Of a stretch of 64,000 nucleotides of DNA, positions 53,391 through 62,894 are shown piece by piece. This stretch comes from Bacteroidales bacterium. Its GTDB lineage: Bacteria > Bacteroidota > Bacteroidia > Bacteroidales > UBA932. The notes under the pieces are model-generated. The model saw only the letters and a list, made by a program, of their open reading frames with translations. It had not been told where the DNA came from and made no database searches. A program made the position numbers and the translations under genes. Position 1 is the stretch's first letter. Each line of letters starts with the position of its first letter. Location of the stretch: contig VSOK01000004.1 in NCBI GenBank assembly GCA_009774765.1, positions 1 through 64,000 of the forward strand, given 5' to 3'.

Positions 53391-54353
53391 TCAGTTCCCG
53401 TATAGCTCCTTGCGTGATTTCGCTGTTGTTCCTTCCTGGATTCCGGGGTCATCTATGATGATGTCCGCAATCAGCCTGTTGCCCTTCATTATGTTTTCTT
53501 CTATGAAGTTCATCTGGAATCCTACTGTCCTGTCCATTATGCCGGCTATTTCGTGGCCGCGGTCCAGATAACGCAGTATATTGTAGTTGTATCCGAATTT
53601 CTCAAATCTTTTTGCGACCTTGTCTGACCCGAAGAATCCAAGGTTGAAGAATACTATCTGTTTGTAGTTCACAAGTTTGTCTCCGGTCCCGTGGAAAAAG
53701 ATCGTCGGTGCGGGCTGCTCTTCGTATTTCAGCTTCCCTTTGCGTGAAAATACTCCTCCTGAAAATGACATTACTCCGGCATAATGGAAATCATCCGGCA
53801 GCGAGGCTGAGTATGATGTCCTGTTGCAAAGTTCGTAGTCTGCCTGCAGAACTGTAATAGCACCGGCGGAAGAGCCGCTTATCACTATGTTGTAAGGGTC
53901 CACATTGAGACATTCCGCATTCTCGATTATATAGTTTGTCGCGCTGAACAGGTCTTCCACTGCAATATGTATGGCATTGTCAAGCAGATCGACCTGTGCT
54001 ATGCCGACTGACCTGGTCCCTTTCAGCCCGAGTCTGTAGTCGATGGCTATGACACGGTATCCGTTGTCTGTCAGAGATTTGTACCAGGAAAAATATTCTT
54101 CGGCGTTGCGCTTTCCTGTGATGAATCCTCCTCCGAACATAAACAGTATGGTCGGTTTTTCCTTGCCTTCAAATGATGTCATACTCCCCGGGGCAGGCTC
54201 ATAGACATCAAGAAAGAGATCACAGGTGTCCCGTTGTGCAAACATATATGTCCCGTCAGGAGTTATGCTGACCGGTTCCTGGGCCGGGCACAGAAACGGC
54301 AGTATTGCCGCGGCCATAATCAATACGCCCCGTTTTGAAAACAATGTCTTCAT
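53391..54353 (-). CDS. exported alpha/beta hydrolase (carboxylesterase type)
   Basis: A 320-residue protein with a signal peptide (MKTLFSKRGVLIMAAAILPF, cleavage near LCPAQ). The alpha/beta-hydrolase fold shows the oxyanion-hole FMFGGGFITGKR, the nucleophile motif VISGSSAGAI, and a late Asp (FHGTGDKL) and His (LDRGHEIAG). It is probably a periplasmic or surface esterase; the substrate is unknown. Upstream ATGs at 54374 and 54404 are in frame but would overlap the AI-2E gene. It is the last gene of a three-gene minus-strand group. Confidence 0.85.
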   Translation of the reverse strand: MKTLFSKRGVLIMAAAILPFLCPAQEPVSITPDGTYMFAQRDTCDLFLDVYEPAPGSMTSFEGKEKPTILFMFGGGFITGKRNAEEYFSWYKSLTDNGYRVIAIDYRLGLKGTRSVGIAQVDLLDNAIHIAVEDLFSATNYIIENAECLNVDPYNIVISGSSAGAITVLQADYELCNRTSYSASLPDDFHYAGVMSFSGGVFSRKGKLKYEEQPAPTIFFHGTGDKLVNYKQIVFFNLGFFGSDKVAKRFEKFGYNYNILRYLDRGHEIAGIMDRTVGFQMNFIEENIMKGNRLIADIIIDDPGIQEGTTAKSRKELYGN

Positions 54354-54375
54354 TCTGCTGATGTTTAAATTCATA

Positions 54376-55551
54376 TTATTCATTCTGTTCTGATTGTTTC
54401 GCATTTTCCTGCTGCCGGTCAGGGATTAGTGCCCTTATGAATTTGACATTCCGGAAAAATCTTCCCGCTATCACCCTGAGGCAGGTGTACGACGGTATAG
54501 CAACAAGCATTCCAATTATTCCTCCTATATGGCCGGCCATAAGAAGAACAATGAATATTTCCAGAGGATGCGCTTTGATGCTGCTTGAATATATGATAGG
54601 CTGGAAAAGGAAATTGTCCACCAGCTGGGTTACGCAGAATATGGCGGCGACTATCAGTATGAATACCCAGAAGCTGACGTCAAGCCCGAGATGTGTGGCG
54701 CATATATATTTTATGACGACGGCGAACACGGTGCCTATCACTCCTCCTGTAAGCGGCCCGACATAAGGGATGATGTTGAGCAGTCCGGTCATGAAGGCGA
54801 TTCCGATAGATGCGTTGAATCCCATCCTTGCAATCAGAAGCAGACCGATGAAGTTCAGCGTCGCGACTCCTGCGACTTCTGTCAGAAGCCCGAGAAAATA
54901 TCTTGTGAGCAGATAATGTATGTCGTCTATTGATTCCACCACATTCTTTTCGTGCCTGTCGGGTACGAGGGACACCACTATCCTGGAGAACAGGTGCTCA
55001 TTTTTGAAAAAGAAGAATGAGATGAACACCACTGAAAACAGACCTATTCCGAAGCTCGTGAGGAATGATGTCACCGAACTCAGGAATGAGGAGAACATTG
55101 TTATGTTCACGAATTTCTGCAGCTGTTCCAGCACTACCTTCTCTATTTTGAAGTCGTTCCCGAGATTGGGGAATTTGTCCATCATAAAGTCGTTGAAGTT
55201 CTGAAGCGGCACGGAGATGGACTTTACGGTGTTGCTGACATCCACCATTGATATGTCTTTGAATACGGATGCCACTACAGGGAAGATAAGTATGACTATG
55301 CTGAAGAATACAAGCAGTATAAGCACTATGGACAATGCTGCGCACAGCCAGTCAGGCAGTGACCTGTTCCTGATCCTTATCTTTTTGAGGAGTTTCATAA
55401 GCGGCTGTCCTATCAGGGAAAGCACGCCGGCAATAAGGATATAGACTATGACATCTCTGAAAAACCAGCAGAGCGCACCTATCGCCGCCGCTGCTGTCCC
55501 ATAGATTATGTACCTTGCAAGGGTATCTATGGCCCGTTGGTTCTGTTCCAT
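54376..55551 (-). CDS. AI-2E family transporter (PerM-like)
   Basis: A 391-residue inner-membrane protein with about seven hydrophobic segments, of the AI-2E/PerM/TqsA permease family. Features are a paired N-terminal helix region (YIIYGTAAAAIGALCWFF), GLLNIIPYVGPLTGG and HPLEIFIVLLMAGHIGGIIGML (as HPLEIFIVLLMAG and HIGGIIGML). Family members export small molecules or sodium; an autoinducer role is not implied. It lies seven bases after the HAD phosphatase gene. Confidence 0.9.
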   Translation of the reverse strand: MEQNQRAIDTLARYIIYGTAAAAIGALCWFFRDVIVYILIAGVLSLIGQPLMKLLKKIRIRNRSLPDWLCAALSIVLILLVFFSIVILIFPVVASVFKDISMVDVSNTVKSISVPLQNFNDFMMDKFPNLGNDFKIEKVVLEQLQKFVNITMFSSFLSSVTSFLTSFGIGLFSVVFISFFFFKNEHLFSRIVVSLVPDRHEKNVVESIDDIHYLLTRYFLGLLTEVAGVATLNFIGLLLIARMGFNASIGIAFMTGLLNIIPYVGPLTGGVIGTVFAVVIKYICATHLGLDVSFWVFILIVAAIFCVTQLVDNFLFQPIIYSSSIKAHPLEIFIVLLMAGHIGGIIGMLVAIPSYTCLRVIAGRFFRNVKFIRALIPDRQQENAKQSEQNE

Positions 55552-55558
55552 ATTTTTG

Positions 55559-56215
55559 TCAGTTTATAATATAATCAAGCAGTTCCTCCGGCGTATCGGC
55601 AAGCCCCCACGGATTGAATGAGGCCAGTTCTTCTCTGGTCCGGAAGCCCCAGGTTACCCCGACTGTCCTTACTCCGGCATTGATGCCGGTCTCCATATCA
55701 ACATTAGAATCCCCGACATAGATCACTTCATCTTTTTCAATTCCTTCTGCCGCAGCCATTATTTCATATACAATGTCCGGTGACGGCTTTATCGGGAATC
55801 CTTCCCTTTGTCCGAGGACCTTGAGGAAATCAAATTGCCCGAAATATTCTGCGGCTACACCTTCGGCTCCCTCCTGGTATTTGTTGGATGCTATGGCAAA
55901 CTTTATCCCGGCCTTCTCCAGGGATGACAGAAGCTGGATGATGCCGTCGTATGGACGTGTCATATCACATTTGTGCGCATCGTAGTACGGTATGAAAATC
56001 TCCGCCATCCGCTCCACGTTCTCTTCGTCTTTCGCCCCTTCTGGAAGTGCGCCTCTGAAAAGATTATATATCCCTCTTCCGACGAGGGTGTTGTATTCTT
56101 CTGCTCTTCTTGCCGGATATCCGCACTTGTCAAGTGCGTAGTTGCACGCTCCCGCAAGATCATCTATAGTGTTCAGAAGAGTGCCGTCAAGATCAAATAT
56201 TACAAGTTTTGTCAT
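55559..56215 (-). CDS. HAD hydrolase, phosphoglycolate phosphatase-like
   Basis: A 218-residue HAD-superfamily phosphatase with all four motifs: the nucleophile FDLDGTLLNT, FAIASNK, a Lys in PIKPSPDIVYEI and YVGDSNVDMETGINAG. The cap domain and length match the Gph/phosphoglycolate phosphatase or pyrophosphatase PpaX group; the exact substrate is open. It heads the minus-strand group. The small plus-strand ORF at 56308 is divergent from it. Confidence 0.88.
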   Translation of the reverse strand: MTKLVIFDLDGTLLNTIDDLAGACNYALDKCGYPARRAEEYNTLVGRGIYNLFRGALPEGAKDEENVERMAEIFIPYYDAHKCDMTRPYDGIIQLLSSLEKAGIKFAIASNKYQEGAEGVAAEYFGQFDFLKVLGQREGFPIKPSPDIVYEIMAAAEGIEKDEVIYVGDSNVDMETGINAGVRTVGVTWGFRTREELASFNPWGLADTPEELLDYIIN

Positions 56216-56264
56216 AAATTCTTTAAAAAAGTTTAATGTGCCATACTTTGGTACAAGTGACGTC

Positions 56265-56272
56265 TATCTTTG
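56265..56272 (+). promoter_or_regulatory. TAnnTTTG promoter box for the 41-aa small ORF
   Basis: TATCTTTG lies 35 bases before ATG 56308. TTTG at 56247-56250 is too close to serve as a standard -33 element. Confidence 0.5.
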
Positions 56273-56307
56273 CATCATAAACATAAGAAAAACAAAAACA
56301 TCATATT

Positions 56308-56433
56308 ATGAAAAACACAGATTTTACACTTGAATCAATCAGTTCTATGATTTCATCAGAGGATTCGCTCCGTGCACTTATGGATATGATTACAGATATG
56401 GACCTTGAAATACAGGAAATCAGCATTGCGTAA
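56308..56433 (+). CDS. small acidic peptide, 41 aa
   Basis: A short ORF, ATG 56308 to TAA 56433, encoding 41 residues: MKNTDFTLESISSM at the N terminus, then SSEDSLRALMDMITDMDL and a tail EIQEISIA. It is strongly acidic (nine Asp/Glu against one Lys and one Arg) with amphipathic helix character. The family is not recognised. A good -7 box lies upstream. The last 14 bases overlap the 3' end of the convergent Clp ATPase gene. It could be a ribosomally made peptide precursor, a small regulator, or an adaptor or substrate of the Clp machine; none of these is shown. Confidence 0.5.
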   Translation: MKNTDFTLESISSMISSEDSLRALMDMITDMDLEIQEISIA

Positions 56434-58747
56434 CGAGGCTTGCCTCCGTGCTTTGTCTGTCGGGTGACAGACCGACCTTCAAAGTCGCGCCGCCTGATGA
56501 AGGAAGCATACTCTGCATGATTATAAATTCTGAAACAGGGTCTTCGATATATTTCTGCACCGCTCTTTTCAGAGGTCTTGCGCCGAATTTTGGGTCATAT
56601 CCGGCATCTGCCACAAGCCTTTTGGCGGCAGGGGTTACAGTAAGCCTGTATCCGGCCCCCAGGACTCTGCTGCGCAGATCCTTCAGCTCGATGTCAATGA
56701 TTTTTTCTATATCTTTCCTGTCCAGCTGGTTGAAGAATACCTGTTCGTCAATCCTGTTGATGAATTCGGGAGGAAAGACCTTTTTGACCGCTTTTTCAAG
56801 TATTGTCTTTCTGCTTGTGACGACATTTTTTCCTGCCGTGTTGAAGCCGAGCCCGTTGCCGTATTCGTCAATTTCCCTGCTTCCTACATTGGATGTCATT
56901 ATCAGTATGGTGTTGCGGAAATTCACTGTCCTTCCGTTGCTGTCGGTCAGTCTTCCTTCATCCAGTACCTGAAGCAGAAGGTTGAAGATATCAGGATGCG
57001 CTTTTTCTATTTCGTCAAGAAGTACGACGCAGTACGGTTTCCTTCTGACCCTCTCGCTGAGCTGTCCTCCATCTTCAAATCCTACGTATCCCGGAGGCGC
57101 GCCTATAAGCCTTGATACAGTGAATTTTTCCATATACTCACTCATATCAAGCCTGATTATATTGTCTTGGCTGTCAAACAGATATTCTGCAAGTGACTTT
57201 GCCAGCTGAGTCTTGCCTACTCCTGTCGGTCCGAAGAAAAGGAATGTGCCTATCGGCCTGCGAGGATCTTTTATGCCGGCCCGGTTCCTTCTGATTGCCT
57301 TTACGACTTTCTCTATGGCCTCGTCCTGGCCGATGATTCTGCCGCTGAGCATTTTCTGCATTTTTATTATCCTGTTGCTTTCGCTTTCTGCCACTTTGCC
57401 TGCAGGAATTCCGGTCATCTGTGATATGACCGCAGCTATATCCTCAGCCGAGACTTCAGAGGAGCCTCTTTTGCTTCTGCAGCTGCGGAGATGGACCATT
57501 GAACCGGCTTCATCCATAGCGTCTATCGCCTTGTCAGGCAGACACCTGTCTGTTATATGTCTTTCAGAAAGCCTTACGCATGCTTCCAGCGCTTCGTCGG
57601 TATATCTTACTTCGTGATGGCTTTCATAATTTCCTTTGATCTTTTTCAGGATAGAGACGGTATGAGCATAGTCTGCCGGTTCCACTACGATTTTTTGGAA
57701 CCTTCTGTCAAGTGCGCCGTCCTTTTCTATTATTTTGGCGAATTCGTCGAGAGTTGTCGCTCCGATGCACTGGATTTCACCGCGTGCAAGGGCCGGTTTC
57801 ATCATATTTGCGGCATCAAGGCTGCCTGAAGCCCCTCCGGCTCCCACGATGGTATGGAATTCATCGATAAATAGAATCACATCCGGATTAAGTGACAGCT
57901 CCCTGATGATTGACTTGAGCCTTTTTTCGAAGTCCCCTCTGTATTTTGTCCCGGCCACTACCGATGCTATGTCGAGCGAGATGAGCCTCTTGTTCTTCAG
58001 AACGTGAGGAATGTCCCCGGAAGCAATTTTCTGTGCGATCCCTTCGACAATGGCGGACTTTCCTGTTCCCGGGTCTCCGACAAGCATAGGGTTGTTCTTT
58101 TTTCTCCTTCCGAGAATCTGTATCACCCTTTCTATCTCGTCTTCCCTTCCTACCACAGGATCCAGCCTGCCCTCTGCCGCTGCCTTCGTAAGGTCGTAGC
58201 CGAATTCCTCAAGAGGCGAGACGCTCTGCTTCTGCTGTGTGTCTTCATTCTGAGGCTGCTCTTCGTTTTCCGTACGGTCTTCATCTTTGTTTTCCTTTCC
58301 GGACACAAGCATCCCGTTTCTTTCAAGGTATGAGGACACCCTTCCGTAATCGATTCCGGTGTCTCTGAGATATGTCGTCCCGTAGCCTCCGGTGTTTCTG
58401 CACAGCGCAAGCAGAAGATGCTGTGACGAGGCCTGCGGACTGCCTGCCCTGGTCGCCTCGATTACCGTGATGCTCAGCACGTTCTGCGTTCCTCTTGAAA
58501 ACGTTATGCTGTCCATCTCGGAGTATGGTATGTTCTCGTTCGTGAAAATTTTGCTGTCGATGAAGCTCTTGAATTCCTGTATGTCGGCATCAAGCCCGCG
58601 GAGCACGTCGCAGGCCGTATTTTCCCCGTGTCTGATGATGGCGAGGAAAAGATGGTCCGGTGCTATCCCGTAACTTCCTGTACGCATTGCTTCCTGCCTT
58701 GCGTAGTTGATGATAGCGTTGAGTTCGTCTGAAATTTTTATCTCCAT
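56420..58747 (-). CDS. Clp protease ATP-binding subunit (ClpA/ClpC family, no middle domain)
   Basis: A 775-residue AAA+ unfoldase. It has an N-terminal Clp repeat domain (1-145), a Gln/Glu-rich linker (about 152-178), NBD1 with the first Walker A GDPGTGKSA and FIDEFHTIVGAGG, and NBD2 with GPTGVGKTQ and LLDEIEKAHPD. The loop NGLGFN has the LGF tripeptide used to dock ClpP. Between the domains LPDKAIDAMDEAGS passes within about 25 residues to EVSAEDIAAVI, so the coiled-coil M domain of ClpC/ClpB is missing, as in ClpA. No clpS or clpP is adjacent. Confidence 0.9.
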   Translation of the reverse strand: MEIKISDELNAIINYARQEAMRTGSYGIAPDHLFLAIIRHGENTACDVLRGLDADIQEFKSFIDSKIFTNENIPYSEMDSITFSRGTQNVLSITVIEATRAGSPQASSQHLLLALCRNTGGYGTTYLRDTGIDYGRVSSYLERNGMLVSGKENKDEDRTENEEQPQNEDTQQKQSVSPLEEFGYDLTKAAAEGRLDPVVGREDEIERVIQILGRRKKNNPMLVGDPGTGKSAIVEGIAQKIASGDIPHVLKNKRLISLDIASVVAGTKYRGDFEKRLKSIIRELSLNPDVILFIDEFHTIVGAGGASGSLDAANMMKPALARGEIQCIGATTLDEFAKIIEKDGALDRRFQKIVVEPADYAHTVSILKKIKGNYESHHEVRYTDEALEACVRLSERHITDRCLPDKAIDAMDEAGSMVHLRSCRSKRGSSEVSAEDIAAVISQMTGIPAGKVAESESNRIIKMQKMLSGRIIGQDEAIEKVVKAIRRNRAGIKDPRRPIGTFLFFGPTGVGKTQLAKSLAEYLFDSQDNIIRLDMSEYMEKFTVSRLIGAPPGYVGFEDGGQLSERVRRKPYCVVLLDEIEKAHPDIFNLLLQVLDEGRLTDSNGRTVNFRNTILIMTSNVGSREIDEYGNGLGFNTAGKNVVTSRKTILEKAVKKVFPPEFINRIDEQVFFNQLDRKDIEKIIDIELKDLRSRVLGAGYRLTVTPAAKRLVADAGYDPKFGARPLKRAVQKYIEDPVSEFIIMQSMLPSSGGATLKVGLSPDRQSTEASLVTQC

Positions 58748-58785
58748 AAATACCTAAAAACCGCGCTAAATTACGAATTTTTTCG

Positions 58786-58793
58786 TACCTTTG
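58786..58793 (+). promoter_or_regulatory. TAnnTTTG promoter box for gyrA
   Basis: TACCTTTG lies 38 bases before the gyrA ATG, divergent from the Clp gene. Confidence 0.5.
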
Positions 58794-58831
58794 CACACTA
58801 TGTGTTGATTAAAATTTGATATAGTAAATAT

Positions 58832-61360
58832 ATGAACGAGGAAATTACAGGTAAGATTGAACAGGTCAATATCGACCAGCAGATGAGAAACGCATACATC
58901 GACTATTCGATGTCTGTTATTGTCTCAAGAGCTCTTCCTGATGTGAGAGACGGCTTCAAGCCTGTCCACAGGAGGGTTCTTTTCGGTATGGACGGTCTTG
59001 GCTTGAGCTATTCCGGACAGACCAAGAAGTCTGCCAGGATTGTGGGAGAGGTTCTCGGTAAATTCCATCCGCACGGAGATTCGAGTGTGTATGATGCGAT
59101 GGCCAGGATGGCCCAGGACTGGGCTTTGAGATATCCGCTCGTCAAGGGACAGGGAAACTTCGGTTCTATGGACGGTGACCCGGTCGCTGCGATGCGTTAT
59201 ACCGAGGCGAAGCTGGAGAAGCTTGCCGAGGAAGTTCTTGCAGACCTTGAAAAGGATACGGTAGATTTTCAGAACAACTTTGACGATACTCTTCAGGAGC
59301 CTACAGTGCTTCCTACCAAGGCACCGCTTCTTCTTCTGAACGGTTCTTCCGGTATCGCTGTCGGAATGGCGACCAATATGGCTCCGCACAATCTCGGTGA
59401 ATGCTGCGATGCCATCTGCGCATATATAGACAATCCTGAGATTACGGTAGATGAGCTGATGCACTACATCAAAGGACCTGATTTCCCTACAGGAGGTATC
59501 ATACAGGGGCATCAGGGCATAAAGGATGCCTTTGAGACAGGACGCGGACGTATCGTAATCCGCTCGAAGACTGAGATCGAAGTCAGCGATTCAGGAAGGG
59601 AGACCATAGTGGTGACTGAAATCCCTTATATGGTCAACAAGAGGGAGATGATAGAGAAGATAGCCGAACTTGTTGAAAACAAGAGAGTGGAAGGCATATC
59701 ATACGTCAATGACGAGTCTTCAAGGCAGGGAATAAGGGTTGTCATCAAACTGAAGATGGGAGCCAACTCCAACGTGGTGCTGAACACCCTGTTCAAATAT
59801 TCTCCGCTCCAGTCGAGCTTCTCGGTCAACAATGTCGCTCTTGTGGAAGGGCGTCCGAGGACTCTGAATCTCAAGGAGCTCATCAAATATTTTGTACAGC
59901 ACAGGCACGATGTCGTTGTCCGCAGGACCAGGTTCGATCTTGAAAAGGCGCAGAAACGTGCACATATCCTTGAGGGGCTTCTCAAGGCTCTGGATGTCAT
60001 AGATCAGATCATAGCAATCATAAGGGCTTCGAAGAGCGTTGAGGATGCAAAGAATGAACTGATCGCGGCGTTTGACTTCTCTGAGGCGCAGGCTACTGCG
60101 ATTGTTGAAATGAGGCTCCGTCAGCTTACTGGACTTGAAAGGGAAAAGCTCCAGTCCGAGTTTGACGAGCTTGTGAAATTCATCAATTATTGTCAGGAGG
60201 TTCTCGCAAGCTATGACAAGCAGATGGAGATCGTCAAGAACGAGACTATGGAGCTCAAGGAGAAATACGGAGACGAGAGACGTACCGAAATCGCCCTTTC
60301 TGCCGATGAGTTCAATCCGGAGGACTTCTATCCGGATGATGATGTGGTGATCACGATATCGCATCTCGGATATATCAAACGTACATCCCTTACTGAATAC
60401 CGCACACAGAACAGAGGAGGTGTCGGAATGAAGGGAAGCGCGACAAGGGACGCCGATTTCATCGAGCATATCTATGTCGCCAATATGCACAGTACAATGC
60501 TTCTGTTCACCCAGAACGGCAAATGCTACTGGCTCAAGGTGTACGAGATTCCGGAAGGTTCACGTGCATCCAAGGGGCGTGCAATCCAGAATGTGATCAA
60601 TATCGAAGCCGATGACAAGATAAAGGCATATATCAATGTGCGCAATCTCAAGGACGAGGATTATGTGAACAACAATTATATCGTCCTTGCCACAAAGAGG
60701 GGAATAATAAAGAAAACTTCTCTTGAAGCGTATTCAAGGCCACGTACAAACGGAGTCAACGCGATTACCGTGCGTGACGGAGATGAACTGCTTGAGGCTT
60801 GTATGACAAACGGCTCCTGCCAGATTATGCTTGCCGGAAGGAAGGGACGCTGCTGCCGTTTTGACGAGACGGACGCAAGGCCTCTTGGAAGGACTGCTTC
60901 AGGAGTCCGCGGCATCAATATTGAGGATGATGACGAAGTTATAGGAATGGTATGCTATGACCCTTCGGCAGAGGATGCCTCGCAGAGGAATATCCTTGTC
61001 GTGAGTGAGCATGGCTACGGCAAACGTTCCGATATTGAAGAATACAGGATTACCAACCGTGGAGGAAAAGGTGTCAAGACACTGAACATCACGGATAAGA
61101 CCGGAGATCTGGTTGCCATAAAGAATGTGACGGATGAGAATGACCTTATGATCATCAACCGTTCCGGACTGACTATCAGGCTTGCCGTCGCTGATATCAG
61201 GGTGGCAGGAAGGGCGACCCAGGGTGTCCGTCTTATCAATATCAAGGATGGGGACTCCATTGCTGCCGTATCTGCTGTAAACAGGACGGAGGAAGAGAGC
61301 GGCAATCCGGAAAACAATGGTGAAACCGCAGCTGCGGAGACACCGGAACAGGCTGAATAA
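58832..61360 (+). CDS. gyrA: DNA gyrase subunit A
   Basis: An 842-residue subunit that cuts and rejoins DNA in the A2B2 gyrase. The catalytic Tyr123 is in AAMRYTEAKL. The quinolone-determining region reads HPHGDSSVYDAM, with Ser84 and Asp88 at the positions of E. coli Ser83 and Asp87, so no classic resistance change is seen. The C-terminal beta-pinwheel carries a GyrA-box-like QNRGGVG and a later NRGGKG, which indicates gyrase rather than topoisomerase IV. The tail is acidic and Glu-rich. It has its own TACCTTTG box and is followed 28 bases later by a TPR gene. Confidence 0.97.
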   Translation: MNEEITGKIEQVNIDQQMRNAYIDYSMSVIVSRALPDVRDGFKPVHRRVLFGMDGLGLSYSGQTKKSARIVGEVLGKFHPHGDSSVYDAMARMAQDWALRYPLVKGQGNFGSMDGDPVAAMRYTEAKLEKLAEEVLADLEKDTVDFQNNFDDTLQEPTVLPTKAPLLLLNGSSGIAVGMATNMAPHNLGECCDAICAYIDNPEITVDELMHYIKGPDFPTGGIIQGHQGIKDAFETGRGRIVIRSKTEIEVSDSGRETIVVTEIPYMVNKREMIEKIAELVENKRVEGISYVNDESSRQGIRVVIKLKMGANSNVVLNTLFKYSPLQSSFSVNNVALVEGRPRTLNLKELIKYFVQHRHDVVVRRTRFDLEKAQKRAHILEGLLKALDVIDQIIAIIRASKSVEDAKNELIAAFDFSEAQATAIVEMRLRQLTGLEREKLQSEFDELVKFINYCQEVLASYDKQMEIVKNETMELKEKYGDERRTEIALSADEFNPEDFYPDDDVVITISHLGYIKRTSLTEYRTQNRGGVGMKGSATRDADFIEHIYVANMHSTMLLFTQNGKCYWLKVYEIPEGSRASKGRAIQNVINIEADDKIKAYINVRNLKDEDYVNNNYIVLATKRGIIKKTSLEAYSRPRTNGVNAITVRDGDELLEACMTNGSCQIMLAGRKGRCCRFDETDARPLGRTASGVRGINIEDDDEVIGMVCYDPSAEDASQRNILVVSEHGYGKRSDIEEYRITNRGGKGVKTLNITDKTGDLVAIKNVTDENDLMIINRSGLTIRLAVADIRVAGRATQGVRLINIKDGDSIAAVSAVNRTEEESGNPENNGETAAAETPEQAE

Positions 61361-61388
61361 TAACACAAAACACACAATTGACAATATT

Positions 61389-62708
61389 ATGAAAAGGATT
61401 ATGATTGCATTGGCAGTTCTGCTTTCAGTTCAGTTTGCTGATGCACAGGTAAAATCTCCTGCCGACGCAAAGAAGGCGGTTGAGTCTGCGGCGGAAGCTG
61501 CTGCAAATCCGAAAAAGGCAACTAAGGTTGCGACTTGGATGAAACTGGCTGATTCTTATCTGGCTGCCTATTCGGCTCCTGCCGGTGCAGGCTGGGTCGG
61601 AGCAGGTCAGCAGGAACTTCAGCTCATTCTCGGAAATGAAAAACCTGTATCGACTGAGAATGTTGTCCTTAACGGGGAGTCATTTCTCAAACAGGTATAT
61701 GCTACCAGAAACTATTATTTCAACGCGGGCGGAGTCCTGAGTATGATCGAGATTACCAGTCCTGTATATCCTGATGCTCTTGCAAAGGCTCTTGATGCCT
61801 ACAAGAAAGCATACGAGGTGGATGTAAAGGGCTCGAAGACCAAAGATATCGTTGCGGGTATGAACAACGTTTCCGCAAAATATCTTGAAGAGGGTATGAA
61901 CAAATATATGCTCGGCGACCTTGCAGCTGCAAGTGTTGACTTTGAGGCTGCAGCTGAGGCGAAGGCTACCAAACCGTCTGATGCAATTGATTCTATGGCT
62001 ATCTATAATGCAGGTTTCACTGCATGGATGTCCGGAGACAATGCAAGGGCTGAGAAATTCTTCAAGAAATGCGTGGATATCAAATATTATGAGGACGGTG
62101 AGGTGTATGCGAAACTTGCTGATGTATATACCAAGCTCGGTGATTCACTTGCAACTAAGAATGTGCTTGAGGAAGGATTTTCCGTATTCCCTCAGAATCA
62201 GAGCATTCTTATCGGTCTGATCAATTATTATATCCAGAGCGGAGACAATCCTGAACAGCTTTTCGTCCTTCTTGACAAGGCCAAGGCAAATGAGCCTAAC
62301 AATGCTTCCCTTTACTATGTTGAAGGAGATATCCACAACAAGCTCGGACATAAGGATGAGGCTATTGCTGCATACAGGAAGTCAAATGAGATCAATCCTG
62401 ACTATGAGTTCGGTTTCATCGGTATCGGTATCCTGTATTACAACGAGGCGATTGAAATTTCAGAGAAGGCTGCTACAGAGATGGATGACGCCAAATATAT
62501 GAAGATGGTAGAAGATTTCGAGGCAAGTCTTCTCAGTGCCGCTGAACCTTTTGAGGCTGCATTCAAGATTTCCAAGGATGATGCGATAAAAGTCAATATC
62601 GCCGAGTACCTCAAGAACATCTATTACCGTTTCCGTGACAAAGATCAGAAATATGCTGACGGTTACGCGAAATACAGCGAAATAGTACAGAATGGTACAG
62701 CAAACTAA
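61389..62708 (+). CDS. exported TPR-repeat protein
   Basis: A 439-residue protein with a signal peptide (MKRIMIALAVLLSVQFADAQ). The mature part is helical and alanine-rich, with several TPR-like repeats: DALAKALDAYKKAYEV, YMLGDLAAASVDFEAAAEA, GDNARAEKFFKKCV and HKDEAIAAYRKSNEINPDYE. TPRs serve protein-protein contacts, here probably in the periplasm. The partner is unknown. It follows gyrA by 28 bases on the same strand, an arrangement that may simply be read-through, and ends at a strong terminator. Confidence 0.85.
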   Translation: MKRIMIALAVLLSVQFADAQVKSPADAKKAVESAAEAAANPKKATKVATWMKLADSYLAAYSAPAGAGWVGAGQQELQLILGNEKPVSTENVVLNGESFLKQVYATRNYYFNAGGVLSMIEITSPVYPDALAKALDAYKKAYEVDVKGSKTKDIVAGMNNVSAKYLEEGMNKYMLGDLAAASVDFEAAAEAKATKPSDAIDSMAIYNAGFTAWMSGDNARAEKFFKKCVDIKYYEDGEVYAKLADVYTKLGDSLATKNVLEEGFSVFPQNQSILIGLINYYIQSGDNPEQLFVLLDKAKANEPNNASLYYVEGDIHNKLGHKDEAIAAYRKSNEINPDYEFGFIGIGILYYNEAIEISEKAATEMDDAKYMKMVEDFEASLLSAAEPFEAAFKISKDDAIKVNIAEYLKNIYYRFRDKDQKYADGYAKYSEIVQNGTAN

Positions 62709-62727
62709 GCGCTTCTGAAAAGTGAAG

Positions 62728-62775
62728 AGAAGGTGACTGAAAGTCGTTGGACTTTTTAGTCACCTTCTTTTTTTT
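62728..62775 (+). terminator. strong terminator after the TPR gene
   Basis: AGAAGGTGACT (62728-62738) pairs with AGTCACCTTCT (62758-62768). An inner stem AAAGTC/GACTTT is stacked inside, and a run of T continues to 62775. Confidence 0.92.
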
Positions 62776-62826
62776 GGTGGGTGCTTGCAATATGCTGTCC
62801 TGTAGATAACGGAATGACAAGACAAA

Positions 62827-62848
62827 ACAAGTATGCCGGCACACTTGT
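62827..62848. repeat. 22-bp operator-like palindrome
   Basis: ACAAGT-a-TGCCGGCA-c-ACTTGT is symmetric in 20 of 22 positions. It lies in a gene-free stretch between two terminators. Confidence 0.55.
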
Positions 62849-62894
62849 TCCTGAAATATTTCTAAATAATCAGATCATATTGTCCCGCCTGTTA

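Noticed and set aside
59069..59099. Quinolone-resistance change in gyrA
   Set aside because: The Ser and Asp at the two key positions are the sensitive type.
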